Source: Mikania micrantha
Lineage: Eukaryota > Streptophyta > Magnoliopsida > Asterales > Asteraceae
Direction of reading: 5' to 3'
DNA length: 64,000 bases
NCBI GenBank assembly: GCA_009363875.1
Contig: CM018680.1
Location: 11,601,625-11,665,624 of the forward strand
Shown: positions 1 to 10,913 of the stretch, in pieces
Position numbering within the stretch: the first letter of the stretch is position 1
Layout of the letters: each line of letters starts with the position of its first letter
The notes under the pieces: model-generated
The model's input: only the letters and a program-made list of their open reading frames with translations
Databases searched by the model: none
Told to the model about the DNA's origin: nothing
Position numbers and translations under genes: made by a program

Positions 1-76
1 GCAAAAACATGAACTTTCAAAAGTTTGGTGGTAAACTCAAAACAAAGAAACACTTAGCTATTCATTAGCCCATCTC

Positions 77-82
<6 letters not shown>

Positions 83-113
<31 letters not shown>
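83..113. repeat. (TA)n microsatellite
   Basis: About 30 bp of uninterrupted alternating T and A, seen directly. Confidence 0.9.
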
Positions 114-118
<5 letters not shown>

Positions 119-731
119 ACAGGAATGTTACATCTTTAACCTAGAAAATCCTGTTAGAAGATCTGGCGAATGTGATATTTATGTGTGTGAAGATTCATAC
201 AAACATATACGTCGTGAGTGTGATGTTTTGCCAAAACTAAATAATTGTTTCTAAATATTTCTCACAAATCGTGTTAATAAACGAACATAAAGGAATAAAG
301 GAACTTTTAAATAAATAAATATGTTATAACACTTGAAAATATTAACAAGTAGACACGTTAGTACTGACAAACAAGCACCAAGCCATAAAATACTACAAAA
401 CCAGCCATTCGTACGAATTACTCATTCGTGCGACAACACAGGTTAAAACCATACTTGCGTTTTTCACCTCATTTTGCTCTCAAATCACCCAAACGAAAAC
501 CCTATTTCCCCTCTCGAGATTCCGGTCATTTATCCACGAAACCGGATCATTTTACCTTCAAAACCATGTGTATTTCATCCCTATCATCTTAATTATCATC
601 TTAATTTTCAAGATCTTCAACATAACTGGGTCATTTTCAATATAATTTTATAATTGATTATTATTTGTTATTTATAAATTTTATATATTAATATTCTTTT
701 ATTTCACCAACATCTAATAAATCTAATACAT

Positions 732-822
732 AAGTTTTTATATAAAGTTTTGTTTGTAACATGCTACGATTATTTAACGGTTAAATAATAGCATGTTATA
801 AACAAAACTTTATATAAAAACT
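732..822. repeat. Near-perfect 91-bp hairpin (foldback)
   Basis: The left arm, from aagtttttatataaag to attatttaa (732-777), is the reverse complement of the right arm (781-822), apart from one G:U-type difference and a 3-nt bulge (acg). The loop is only a few bases. Arms of about 43 bp with so few mismatches could be a tiny MITE or a precursor-type hairpin for small RNAs. No clear target-site duplication is visible. Confidence 0.75.
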
Positions 823-1192
823 TAAGAGTCGATCCTGAGAATTTAAGTGCCTGGGTCGAGAAAGAAAAAAACGCCCATAGGATCAAACAAATTATAAATT
901 ATATAGACATTTTTTAAAGAAAGATTCACCCAACCAACGTTTTAAACATGTGGTTTACATGTGGGTTGAGTTGGTCGGGTTCGGGTACTTTTGACAACAC
1001 TACTCATAACAATATAAAAACATTTTATAAACTTAATGAAGTCAATTTTTTTAGAATATTAGACTTCATGAGTATAACATAGAATATGAAAGAAAAAATA
1101 AAATAAAAAATTAGGTCCCTACAAATATCAGCCCAGACGGTGTGGCCCGGCCCTGTTAAAACCTAGTATCCTATCGTATCGTATATGTATGC

Positions 1193-1205
1193 ATGTATAT
1201 ATACA
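1193..1205 (+). promoter_or_regulatory. Probable TATA box of the F-box-type gene
   Basis: The run gtatatataca lies about 32-44 bp before the first ATG (1237) of the F-box-like locus. The position is short for a plant 5' UTR but plausible. No other promoter element was recognised. Confidence 0.35.
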
Positions 1206-1236
1206 CCAACAAACGACAACGGAAGCACATAAGAAG

Positions 1237-1350
1237 ATGGATGACGTGCTTCCGCTTTGTTTAATAGAATCGGCTAAGTCTGTGGGTCGTTTCCACACCT
1301 ATGTTTGTCAGGAGGCACCTCCAGTCCCACGGAACCATCAACGACCATAA
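1237..1350 (+). pseudogene. Frame-lost F-box remnant upstream of the FBA gene
   Basis: The first ATG of the locus opens a 37-codon frame ending with TAA at 1348. Its start reads MDDVLPLCLIE and continues with AKSVGRF, which resembles the N-terminus and F-box helix of plant F-box proteins. The usual residues between LIE and AKSVGRF, and those after GRF up to the F(V)RRHL that follows the F-box, are missing. The frame differs from the downstream FBA frame (1301), so the two halves cannot be read together. This looks like an F-box eroded by deletions and a frameshift. The remnant would act as an upstream ORF overlapping the 1301 start. The family assignment is recognition by eye. Confidence 0.55.
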
Positions 1351-2287
1351 GCTTCTTCTTGTTGACGGAGCCACCTTACGCAAGGTTCCGTTCACCGACA
1401 CCATCCCTTCAAACCCTCCTATTCCTAGTGGTGCATGTATCTTACTCTTGGCAACCTTGGATGGACTGGTCCTTTTAGCCACAAAAACCCAAGAAGGACC
1501 TACCGAGCTAGTGTTTTTGAATCCACTGACGGGTGCCTACAGGAAGTTGTCGTCGTATTTTGAACCTGATCCAAATGATGATTTTGGATTTTCTCTTTTT
1601 TACGATGTTATTGGTTTCTACAAGGATGATTCTTGTAACGACTACAAACTTGTATATTTGAAGGCAGGGGGTGACCTTGGGGCTTATATCTATTCACACA
1701 GATTGGATACATGGAGAGCGATTGATTCTTCTTCTTTTGCCTTTAAGAACAAGGACGGCTTCAGCTTTTGGTCTCCGGCTACTTTGTTTGGCCAATGCCT
1801 CTATTTCATCGTCACAACTCATTATTGGACAAGTTTTAGGAAAAAGTATGATAATTGGATTATGTGTTTTGATGTGAAGACGGAAACTTTTAGGAAAATA
1901 CAATTCCCCCCCTTTCCAGATGCTGATGCTGATGCTGGAAGTAAACCTTATTATGGAAGCTTAGTCATTCTCAATGGACGCCTTCACCTCTATTTATCCT
2001 ATTCCATAGATTATTTGATGCACAGGGAGTTGTGGAGGATGGATGGTGATGGTGATGGGTGGCTGAAGCTGGCTGCTTACCCTCCATCATCTGATGAAGG
2101 CTGGCATTGTATATGCACAGCAAGTGCTGCCAATTGGGTTGCCGTTATGGATCAGGAAACCAATTCTTTCAAAAAACTCAACGCGGAGGACTTCACAAGG
2201 AACTATCGCTATTTTTGTTCTACGAGTATGAAGCATTTATATGATCAAATGATATATGTTGAGTCCCTTGTATCACCGAATATGTGA
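1301..2287 (+). CDS. F-box-associated (FBA) domain protein, F-box lost
   Basis: This is a 328-residue open frame. It begins MFVRRHLQSH, the segment that normally follows the F-box, and runs through a plant FBA-type interaction domain: the VIGFYKDD..DYKLVYL strand, a YSHRLDTWR repeat, NWIMCFDVKTETFRKI, and a C-terminal WVAVMDQE segment. FBA domains usually bind substrates for SCF ubiquitin ligases, and the F-box contacts SKP1. Here the F-box lies in another frame upstream (1237-1350) and is shortened. The protein would therefore have a substrate-binding domain without the ligase contact, or the locus is a recent pseudogene. A short Asp-Ala run (DADADA) comes from a gatgct repeat near 1921. The body has no internal stop. 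An ATG in frame at 1301 is the first available start. Confidence 0.7.
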   Translation: MFVRRHLQSHGTINDHKLLLVDGATLRKVPFTDTIPSNPPIPSGACILLLATLDGLVLLATKTQEGPTELVFLNPLTGAYRKLSSYFEPDPNDDFGFSLFYDVIGFYKDDSCNDYKLVYLKAGGDLGAYIYSHRLDTWRAIDSSSFAFKNKDGFSFWSPATLFGQCLYFIVTTHYWTSFRKKYDNWIMCFDVKTETFRKIQFPPFPDADADAGSKPYYGSLVILNGRLHLYLSYSIDYLMHRELWRMDGDGDGWLKLAAYPPSSDEGWHCICTASAANWVAVMDQETNSFKKLNAEDFTRNYRYFCSTSMKHLYDQMIYVESLVSPNM

Positions 2288-3455
2288 TGATTGGTGAATA
2301 GTTTTTCTTTTGTTTTCTTTTCCTCTAGTAAGTAGTATGTTTTTGTTTATTGTTTTATTAAACATATAGTAAGCAAGTTTTCATAATCATATTTAATTTT
2401 TTTCCATTCGTACACAGGTGGATCATTCATAGCATCCTGTTATTTGATGTTTCTGAGTACATTAAGGTTTGATTCACTTGTTGTTTTCATATTAGATGAT
2501 ATGATCTTACTTAAATAATGGGAGATGTCTCTGCCACCAATTACTTCATATCTTTCATTAATAGTTAATAATTGTTCATGTTTATTCTTATACTTGCTTG
2601 CCAGGCTAGAACCCCAATTTGTCACCTAAGCATTTTTGCAATGCTATACTCTTTCTGAAAAATTCCTTACAAAACACAATTCAATTTTGTTTTTTATCAT
2701 CTTTAGGCAAGACTTGAGTGAAACATGGCATTGTTTGAAGGCAGTGTCATGTGAGAAAATAAAGTATTTACGTATACAGCAATTTATATATTTTCATCAC
2801 AATGATGACATCTTATCCCTAAAGTGAAATCATGAGACTCTCACGCAGTAAGAAATGAAGAAAACGGGTTGAATTTAGCTAGTGTATGTCTCGAAGACCA
2901 TCAAACTTACTCTGATGTTGTATTAAAGTTGTTAGTTTAAACCATAGTTCATGTTTTTTGTACTTTCCGCTGTGAGAATCTGGGACACCACGCTATTTCA
3001 TTTCCAAAACCTAACCATTGGAGGTTTTAATGTTCAATCACATAGGACGAGGTTTTTCTTGATGATGTTTTCCTATAATTTTAAAATTTTATGTTTCTTG
3101 GTTCTATATGTACATATACATAATTGGTGTTGATCATACACATCCATATTTTTCCCTTTTAGTCACCAGAGTATAGAACGCCAATTTTGAGTCTTTGACC
3201 TATATTCATTATTTGAGACAATTAACTTGATGCCATTATGTATTTTAATCGTATGATGATAATAGAATTAAGATGGATAATATAATAGGTTCTGAAATAA
3301 ATATACGCAACATTAAAATTAGAGTAAATTACATACATTGTCCTTTATATTTACTCATTTTATGGACGATTTATGTAATTTTAAGGATGAAATCCATTAC
3401 AAATTTTCATTTTAAGGATGTTTTCTGCTACCATTTCTGTTAAAGGATATCATTA
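2288..3455. other. 3' flank of the FBA gene, no gene seen
   Basis: T-rich sequence after the stop codon is probably 3' UTR. After about 2400 only short open frames without recognisable domains occur. From about 3340 a repetitive stretch related to the 3456-3680 direct repeat begins. Confidence 0.5.
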
Positions 3456-3680
3456 ATAAAATGAGTGAATATAAACGACGATTTATGAGATTTACTTTTA
3501 AAATTATAAATCAGTGAGGTCAACACATAAAACTCAAATGACTGTATATATGTATGTATCTTACGCCATGTGTGAATATAAATGAGTGAATATAAAATAA
3601 GTGAATATAAACGGCGATTTATGTGATTTACTCTTAAAATTATAAATCAATGAGGTCAACACATAAAACTCAAATGACTA
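3456..3680 (+). repeat. Two near-identical 85-bp direct repeats
   Basis: A unit containing gtgaatataaacg.cgattta and ending aaactcaaatgact occurs at about 3463-3542 and again at about 3600-3679 with few differences. A partly inverted version (tactcattttatgg, acgatttatg) precedes them near 3350. This may be part of an unidentified transposon. Confidence 0.65.
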
Positions 3681-3863
3681 ATCACATAAAGATACCACAT
3701 TCATCAAAAGAGTTTTGATTAGATAATGAATGTTGATAATATTATAAACAATTATGAATTTTATTTTTAAAAATTTATCGGTTAGTATGAGTTTTTTTGG
3801 TTTTCTTCAAAATAAAGAGTTTTCTTATGAACACTCCTCTCTCTCTATATATATGTGTGTGTA

Positions 3864-4240
3864 TATATAGGATTGTGAACATATAATGACACACCTTTAT
3901 TGCAATAACCCAAATAACTTTGTTAAGATGAAGTCAAATCTTGGATTTGTTTTTAACATCATTGTAACACATTTAGAACACTATGTTCTTTTATGAGTTT
4001 GCGAAAATTTATCACCGTTTGAGAATTTACATCGTTATAATTTTTGGGCCTAAAACAGTTACAGTGTTGTAAATCAAAAACTTACAACGATGATATCTAT
4101 TAAAAACTCATAAAAGAATATAGTGTTTTAAATGTGTTACAATGATATTTAAAAAAATCAAGATTTTGCTTCATCTTGACAGGTTATTTCGGGTTATTGC
4201 TTTAAGAGTGGGTTATTATTTGAACACTTCCCTATATATA
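3864..4240. mobile_element. Foldback MITE in a (TA)n tract (first of three)
   Basis: The left end, tatataggattgtgaac, continuing through ttgcaataaccc and aagatgaagtcaaatcttg, is matched as reverse complement by the right end (caagattttgcttcatcttgac ... gaacacttccctatata). Terminal inverted repeats extend at least 80 bp, and the inner parts also pair (actatgttcttttatgag with ctcataaaagaatatagt). Both ends merge into (TA)n, so no exact target duplication can be defined. No coding capacity. Confidence 0.7.
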
Positions 4241-4242
4241 TA

Positions 4243-5010
4243 TATATATAGGGGCCGGTTAATGTACAAAGGGGTCAAACGGTACAAAGCGTAGGAGGGA
4301 ACCAGAATACGCCATGTGTCATCTAGAAAAATGGTATAATCGTCACAAAAAATCACATACCACATTATACAAAATACAGACCGTGATACTGGATAATTAC
4401 GGACCAAGTGTAAAATCATGTTATATGAAATCACAGACCGTCACTTGACACCGATAATCAAGGAATTACCTAGATAAATCACGGACCAATAATCACGGAC
4501 CATAATTTAACACTCAAAATCAAAGACAAACTGTATAAATCACGTACTAGATAATCACAAACTGTGTTATATAAAAATCACGGACCGTTATTTTGAATGC
4601 ATAATCAATAACGAACCGCATGATTGCAGAACAATAATCACGAACCAAACTTAAATATCACGGACCATGTAAAAAAATCGAAAAAACCATAGCAATATCA
4701 TACTCAAATTAAAGATAATAAAATTCTTAATTTTATGATGTAATTTTTTTTTAAAAAAATATTAAGTATTTAAAAGTTATTTGATTTTTTAAAAATTGGT
4801 GGAACTTGATTTACCCACACAAAAGTCAGTCAACTAGAGTTGGTTATTCCTTTTTTATCCTTTCAGCTTTAATTCACGCAAGTTTTTAGGAAAAAGTGGG
4901 GACCACAAGATCTTAACTATTGATTAATTTGATCAAATGCTTAGAATCATTCTTATCCTTCTCACCAAAAACCCCTTTTGTATTGGAACCGTCTCCTACA
5001 TATATATGCA
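4243..5010. mobile_element. MITE-like repeat with atcacggacc array (second of three)
   Basis: This segment lies between two (TA)n tracts. Its start (tataggggccggttaatgta) is loosely matched by the inverted end (aaaaccccttttgtattgg, then ctacatata). The interior at about 4370-4680 repeats a short motif close to aatcacggaccat roughly ten times at irregular spacing. No open frame stands out. The boundaries are approximate. Confidence 0.45.
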
Positions 5011-5023
5011 TATATATACTATA

Positions 5024-5595
5024 GATATATAGGGGATGGTTCAAATGTTAACCATTCCTAATTGCGTTAACCGAATAATTACATTTTATTACTTTGGAGC
5101 CCACATTAAATTAAATTTAAAGGTCTATTTTTTCTTCTTTTTTTATTAATGTAAGTGGACCCTACATTAATTAAAAAATAAAAAAACATACACCTTTAGA
5201 TTTACTTTAATGTAGGCCCCAAAGTAATAAGATGTATTATTCGCAATGTTTTGAAAACCGGACCGGACCGGTGGTCGGACCGGTCCGGTTAAGGGTTCTA
5301 GATCGTTTTTGGGTGAACCGGCCGGTCGGACCGGCGAACCGGTGGTCGGACCGGTGGTTGAACCGGTTTTTTTTAATTTTTTAATTTTTTTTAATTTTAT
5401 ATGTATATATATATATATATATTTATAAAATGTTTATAAAATCGTCCGGTTCTTAAATCCGATTCGACCGGTCTGACCGGTCGGACCTCTGACCGGTAAG
5501 GAGACCGGTTCGACGTCCGGTCCGGTTCTGAAAACATTGATTATTCGGTTAACGCAATAAACATAGTTAACATTTGATCATCTCCCTATATACAT
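5024..5595. mobile_element. Foldback MITE (third of three), interrupted by a hAT element
   Basis: The left end runs tataggggatggttcaaatg and then gcgttaaccgaataat. Its reverse complement at the right end is gattattcggttaacgc ... catttgatcatctcccta. The inner arms (ttattactttggagcccacatt versus aatgtaggccccaaagtaat) also pair. The right arm is split at 5243/5540 by the hAT element at 5244-5539. Removing that element and one 8-bp copy restores a continuous right arm, which shows the order of insertion. Confidence 0.7.
5244..5539. mobile_element. Non-autonomous hAT element, CCGGACCGG-rich
   Basis: A 296-bp element with terminal inverted repeats caatgttttgaaaaccgg and, at the other end, ccggttctgaaaacattg. 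It is flanked by a perfect 8-bp target duplication attattcg (5236-5243 and 5540-5547), the size made by hAT transposases. The interior is filled with variants of ccggaccggt. No transposase is encoded. Boundaries and duplication are read directly. Confidence 0.88.
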
Positions 5596-7336
5596 ACATA
5601 TATATATATATACACACTCCTTTATAATGTATATTGGTGAGATAACAATCCAAAGTCTTAAACTTAAGAAAAGTACAAGTACATAAGCTTGTAGTACTAA
5701 CAATCACAGCTTAATCAAACCTATATTCCAGTCTTTTGTCTTTAAGTTTTCCTGACTTGTACTTTCTTCTCCCCCAAACAATCTATACCATTCTTGGCAT
5801 GCATTTTCCCAACCAGGTAACGATTCGGTCAATCATTGTTCCCCTTTGACTCTTCTTTCGTTAATCGATTAATATCTCAACCACGTGAATGGGAAACGAG
5901 AACCGGATCTTGAAGGAAGCTATCTTGAAATCACACTCAGTTGAAGCGTATATGTCACACCCCCACCTCTCACACCTGTGATGATGTCATTCGTCACTCT
6001 AAGAAGGTTGCGGAAGCATAGTGGTGATGTCTTAGAAATGAGGTGTGACTTACTTGACCTGGTATCACAACACACAGATTAATTTAAAGTATATATATTA
6101 CAAGGGTTTCGTCATTACAATTAATCGTACAGCTTACAAACTAAGTTTTTTACATGACTAACTTATTTAATTACAAATGATCAGTTAATCTAATTAAAGG
6201 CGTACAGGGGGCTTTTTTCCTGATATCCATATAACTAGAATTATTAAAAAGTGTTTAACAAGTTCTTTAGTCCTTCTCAATGGACGCCTTCACCTCTATT
6301 TATCCTATTCCGGTATCACGTCATTGATGAAGTAATTCTCAAATGCAATTGTCATAGTATAGATGAAAGTGGTAAGCATCTTTTCATATTTTCTTTGATT
6401 CTGAAGTTATCTTGATCAACCGGTTCTTTATGAAGGCATTTGGCTCCAAATTCAAATATTTGAAATCTTTGATTTCTTCTTCAAATAAGATGCCTCTCTT
6501 TAATCAAACCCCCACCCCTCCTTGTGTTTCCTGCTCTTCAAACTCGGTATGTCTCAGAATATGTTTTTAACTTAATTTTTGTTCATCTCTTAACTTTAAT
6601 TTTCTATTTATTTGAAGGCATTCTCAGAAATCGGACCCCCATAAAGCTGTTCTTTGAAGCTAACACAGAAATTGGTATGCCTATATAACCTGTGTCATTT
6701 ATTGTTATGTGTGTACATATAAATATTAATGCAGAAACTGCCAAATTGGTAACTATAATCAGATATGTATGTTCTTTTTATTTATAGTTATGTATGTATA
6801 TAATAGTAAAGATGTATGATTTATGTATGTTCTGAATGTTTATCCAAATGTGAATGCAAAGTCTTACTGATATTGTTATTAGTGATTTAAGAATGGTCCA
6901 ACAGGTACATAAAAGTTTGTATTCAAAGGTCCAGGTATATGGAACTATTGTTGGCACCATTTTCTTTTGTAATGAAGTGCAGCTTCTCAAATTGAATTTT
7001 TAGTATAACTTGAACGAAATACTTAATATGCAAATTTTTAATAATCATAATATAGTCTTGGTTGTAAATTTTAATAATCACCATGACATGCTAATTTTTA
7101 AGACTTGGCTGTAAATTTTTTAAACTACTACTTTTAAACTTACTTTTGTGCATATGTATGTTCCTATGTATGTCTATGTTAGGTGTAACAATAGTTGTGT
7201 GTGTATCAATTTGAGACTGAAATATGATGCAATTTGAAGATGCTAAGAAAAAAATATGCATACTTGACCAATTTGAAGTTACAAAATTGATTTGAGACTG
7301 AATCATATATGTATGTATCTGTTTAAGTATGCATGC

Positions 7337-7337
<1 letters not shown>
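5596..7337. other. Gene-free mosaic region
   Basis: No gene is supported. The stretch at about 5955-6110 (beginning tgtcacacccccacctct, with gcggaagcat and ctggtatcacaac) resembles a fragment of a minus-strand LTR edge, at low confidence. Around 6180-6311 there is a chimeric segment, listed separately. The rest is AT-rich. Confidence 0.4.
6180..6311 (+). repeat. Chimeric segment: piece of the 14.0-kb region joined to a piece of the FBA gene
   Basis: 6180-6203 and 6235-6272 match 14041-14065 and 14077-14113. Examples are tcagttaatctaattaaagg and aagtgtttaacaagttcttt. At once afterwards, 6267-6311 matches 1961-2005 inside the FBA gene over 45 bp with one mismatch (6273). The six bases ttagtc belong to both sources at the junction, so the join is at a microhomology. 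The sequence was compared directly. Confidence 0.85.
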
Positions 7338-7367
<30 letters not shown>

Positions 7368-7518
7368 TGTATGTATGTATGTATGTATGTATGTATGTAT
7401 GTATGTATGTATGTATGTATGTATGAGTTTGTATGTGTGTATATATGTTTTGTATGTATAAGTGTGTATGTATGTATGTATGTATGTATGTATGTATGTA
7501 TGTATGTATGTATGTATG
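7338..7518 (+). repeat. Two (TATG)n microsatellites
   Basis: Long tatg/atgt runs occupy about 7338-7425 and 7466-7518, separated by a degenerate spacer. Open frames across them in both directions (tyrosine/isoleucine/histidine repeats) are repeat artefacts. Confidence 0.95.
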
Positions 7519-7938
7519 AGTTTGTATGTATCATAGTCACAGAATTTGCTTAAAAGGCCACAAATTGCGAACTGGTTCGTTTCGTCCCATTCGAATTCGC
7601 CAACGATCCGGTCGATCGGGGTCGCCGATTGAGATCGCCAGGAAACGCGAATCCGACCTGCTAAGTGAATTGATCCTTCAACTAGATAAAATCAAACCAA
7701 TTAAGACCCTAATTCGCAATTGTGACATCTGATTCACGATTGGAATCACGATTCATTCTTCTAGGAAATCCTTAACCCTAAATCGCGATTCCTGTAACAA
7801 ATTCAATCCTTAGCCGATCTAAAATAAGAAATTCGAGATTGCAATTCCACCTAATTTGAGTAATTGAACGATTAAAGGACTTTGATTTATGTTAAAATTT
7901 TGAATGACTGCCCTGTGAGGCTTTGAGCCTTTGATTTA

Positions 7939-8992
7939 GAGTTAAATACAATTTACAACCATGTGGTTTATTACATACTGTAGGTTGCAACCCTCCTTTT
8001 TTATTTTTGCAATTTGCAACCCTATGTTTTTAAAAGCCTCTAATATGCATCCATTCAGTTAAAATTAGCATAACCCAGTTAGTTCATGATGGTCAAAATT
8101 GTAATTTATTATCTAACATTACCATACTCCAAATCAAAAACCTATGATGGTTCTCTTAAACGTACCTCTCAAAATTTTCATCCTCAAACCCAAGAACCCT
8201 AAATACTCCCAATTGTCGTTCACTCATGCGCCCTTGGTTCAGTCAACTACACCCACTCCCATCATCGGAATAAACTGTTGTTGTCACCAAGATCGCAACA
8301 AACACCTGGCTTCACCGAAGGCCTTCGTCGATTGAGCACTACATTACGATCAAGGTAACACTTTGAACTAAAACTCTAACCAAACAAGTTTTTCTCTTTA
8401 CGGTATGGTTTTAAATATAAAAATAAATATATAAAACTAGATATAGAAACAAATGTTGGTCGTGGATTAGGTTGGGATGAAGAATGTGAAGGGATGTGTA
8501 CGTTTGATAGATAATAGAAGGGGAGAAGTATGTGAGTATAAACATAGGAAGGAGTAACTTGAAAGTATGTGTATGGATGGTATGTGTAGGTAAGCATGTA
8601 TATGAGTATTTGGTTGGTATGGATGAACAAAAGTACAACATGTCTATGCATGGAATAGTCACAAATGGGATATGTATGGCTTATAGATGGAGTCTAGTTT
8701 AATTTATATATCGCCATCTTTTATGAATTTGATGTTATGAATCTTTTATGAAAGAAGGGTTGCAACCTACAGTAAGGAATACACCACATGGAAAATTGTA
8801 TTTAAATCGAATAATAAATAATAATTTACAATTTTACCCTTCATAAACTAACGGAGTCATGTTAATTTTAACTGAATGGGTGCAGGTTGCAGGCTTTTTA
8901 AGAACACAGGGTTGCAAGTTGCAAAAATAAAAAGGAAGGGTTGCAACCTTCAGTACATAATAAACCATAGGGTTGCAAATTGCATTTAACTC
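7939..8992. mobile_element. Mutator-like element (MULE) with 9-bp target duplication
   Basis: A 1,054-bp element with terminal inverted repeats of about 190 bp. It starts gagttaaatacaatttacaa and ends in the inverted form ttgcaaattgcatttaactc. It is flanked by tttgattta on both sides (7930-7938 and 8993-9001). Long TIRs with a 9-bp duplication fit Mutator-like elements. The flank itself is a diverged tandem repeat, so part of the duplication could predate insertion. A second copy of the terminal sequence lies inside at about 8757-8806, oriented like the right end. The interior around 8140-8345 is less AT-rich and has an open stretch ending near a caag|gtaac junction, possibly a captured gene piece (Pack-MULE). 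No transposase is seen. Confidence 0.8.
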
Positions 8993-9001
8993 TTTGATTT
9001 A

Positions 9002-10913
9002 TGTTGGAATTTTGAACAACAGCCTTTGAGACTTTGATGTTTCAACTTTTAATTCACATTGCTTTAATTACATTATGGAACACGGTCACACGTATATAAA
9101 CAGTTCTAAAAGTAATTAAATTTTCATCAGCTTTTACATTCGTAGATCATTATAATTTGCAATTTATATAATATTTATTTTCAAAATTCTTGTTTGATTC
9201 ACTTGAAAAAAAATGTATTTGAGTTAGATTATATGATTTAAAAACACTACTCATTTAAAATATATGTACAGCGAACCGAAATTATTGGTACATCGAACCG
9301 GATCATACAGGAATGAACCTACCCTTTGCGAATCGAATTCGTGGCCACCAGCGAATCGCGGTTCACTTCGTCGTTCCCGATACCAAGTGAACCGCGATCC
9401 ATGTGACTATGGTATGTATGTATCAGTTTGTATGCATGTATTAGTTTGTATGTTATGTATAAGTTCTATTTGGTTCAAATTGGTCAAGTATGTATGTATA
9501 TGTTTAAGTATGTATATATGTATGTAATAATTTGATGTAATCTGATTATTTTTTGGGTTATAATAGGTCAAAATAGCTTATGATGCTGGTCAATTTAAGT
9601 ATGTATGTATTTGTATGTCTTTAGAACTCCAAATATTAGGCTACTGTGTGTCTTTTGAACTCCATATTTGAAGTTCATTATGCTACTTTTGTCATCTTTT
9701 ACTATGATACATTAGTTAATAATCATTTGTATGATTTCAAGAGTTCTTATTTGATTTTGAAGCTTGATTGGTGCTTCTTAACTACAATGTTTGCATGTGG
9801 CATGATAACAAACGTATATTAAATTAAAAGACTCATCAAGATCATGACATAAATTTCACCAAAAGGCTGCCCCAGCCAAGCCCTCTGTATGTATATATGT
9901 TGTGTGTGTATATGTAATTTGGATGGTTTACACATTATTAATCAAGATGCAATACACTTTATTGTTGAAGTGATTGCAAAAAACTGATACTATATCATGG
10001 ATTTAAAAAATCGAGTATCAATTCTTCTGATTACCATTCACTGTTATCACTGAAGTTGGTCATGATACTCTCTTTAGTTTGTCTGAATGGTTTAGACGAT
10101 TGTTCTCAAGTACTACTTGATTTGCTGTCAAGAAAAAAATAATATTGCTTATTTGCTTCCAAGGAAGTTTGTGTATGATGTTTTAGGGTTGTTACTTGAA
10201 CTATGCCAGTTCGGTGTCAAGTCCATGTCTTTGCATGTCACAGCAGCCCTGTGTGCCCAGCAATACATAGCCCACAAGCCCAAGTGCCACCTTGACCTTT
10301 TGCATAAACCTAAATTAACTACTTTGCATCATCAAATAAGTTGGAAATATTTCATTTCTAATAAAAATTTAGTTTCTAATAAAGATTTCAAATTAGTTGC
10401 AGATGCACAAGAAAAATTTAATCGTTTATTCGTTTTTGAAAAAAGGTGAAACTCAGATATTAAAGGTGATTTGTATACTAACAAATTATTATGTTTCTTT
10501 AATAATTTGCCCTTCGACTAACAAATTATTTTGTTTCTTTGATAATAAGCGCATATTCATCAAATCAATGTACAAATCACCTAATCTAAGGCATTGACCA
10601 TAGTGTCATCAGTTAGATACTTCTGTTATGTTATTTCCAAAATAGTAGTAATGGTGTATGAATGATGAGCTTTCATCGATAAAGAAGATCGTGTTAACTT
10701 ACAACAATAATAGCAAAAGTACCAAGAATATGATGGATTTTGTGATAATTAGCCATGCCACATACAATTGAGAAATGCTAGCAATTATATAATTTTATGT
10801 TATATTCAGTTAGTGACATTTAGCAAATTCTATTTGACGATTTTGCATTCAGTTGATTCTGGTAATAGAATCCAAAAGTATCTGATATATGAAGGACTCT
10901 CTTAGAGATATTC
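9002..10913. other. Gene-free region with tatg-rich patches
   Basis: Contains irregular gcgaatcg/gaaccg-rich sequence at 9264-9410, similar in style to 7560-7730, and a degenerate tatg microsatellite at about 9411-9530. Open frames at 10117-10449 (110 codons) and elsewhere have no recognisable domain and no gene-like composition. I do not call them. Confidence 0.45.

Larger units (their letters stand above)
1..1192. other. Gene-free AT-rich flank
   Basis: I see no credible coding region. The stretch is AT-rich, with a (TA)n microsatellite at about 83-113 and a strong foldback at 732-822 listed separately. The last 100 bases lead into the promoter of the F-box-type gene. Confidence 0.6.

Noticed and set aside
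5955..6110. Complete solo LTR near 6 kb
   Set aside because: Only one LTR-like edge and gcggaagcat word are visible. No matching other end or TSD was found.
7091..7553. Open frames of 149 and 74 codons on both strands
   Set aside because: They translate the (TATG)n microsatellite into HTYIHTYI / VCMYVCMY repeats. Their openness is a property of the repeat, not of a gene.
10117..10449. 110-codon plus-strand frame as a gene
   Set aside because: No recognisable domain, no promoter or splice context, and local composition equals the intergenic flank.
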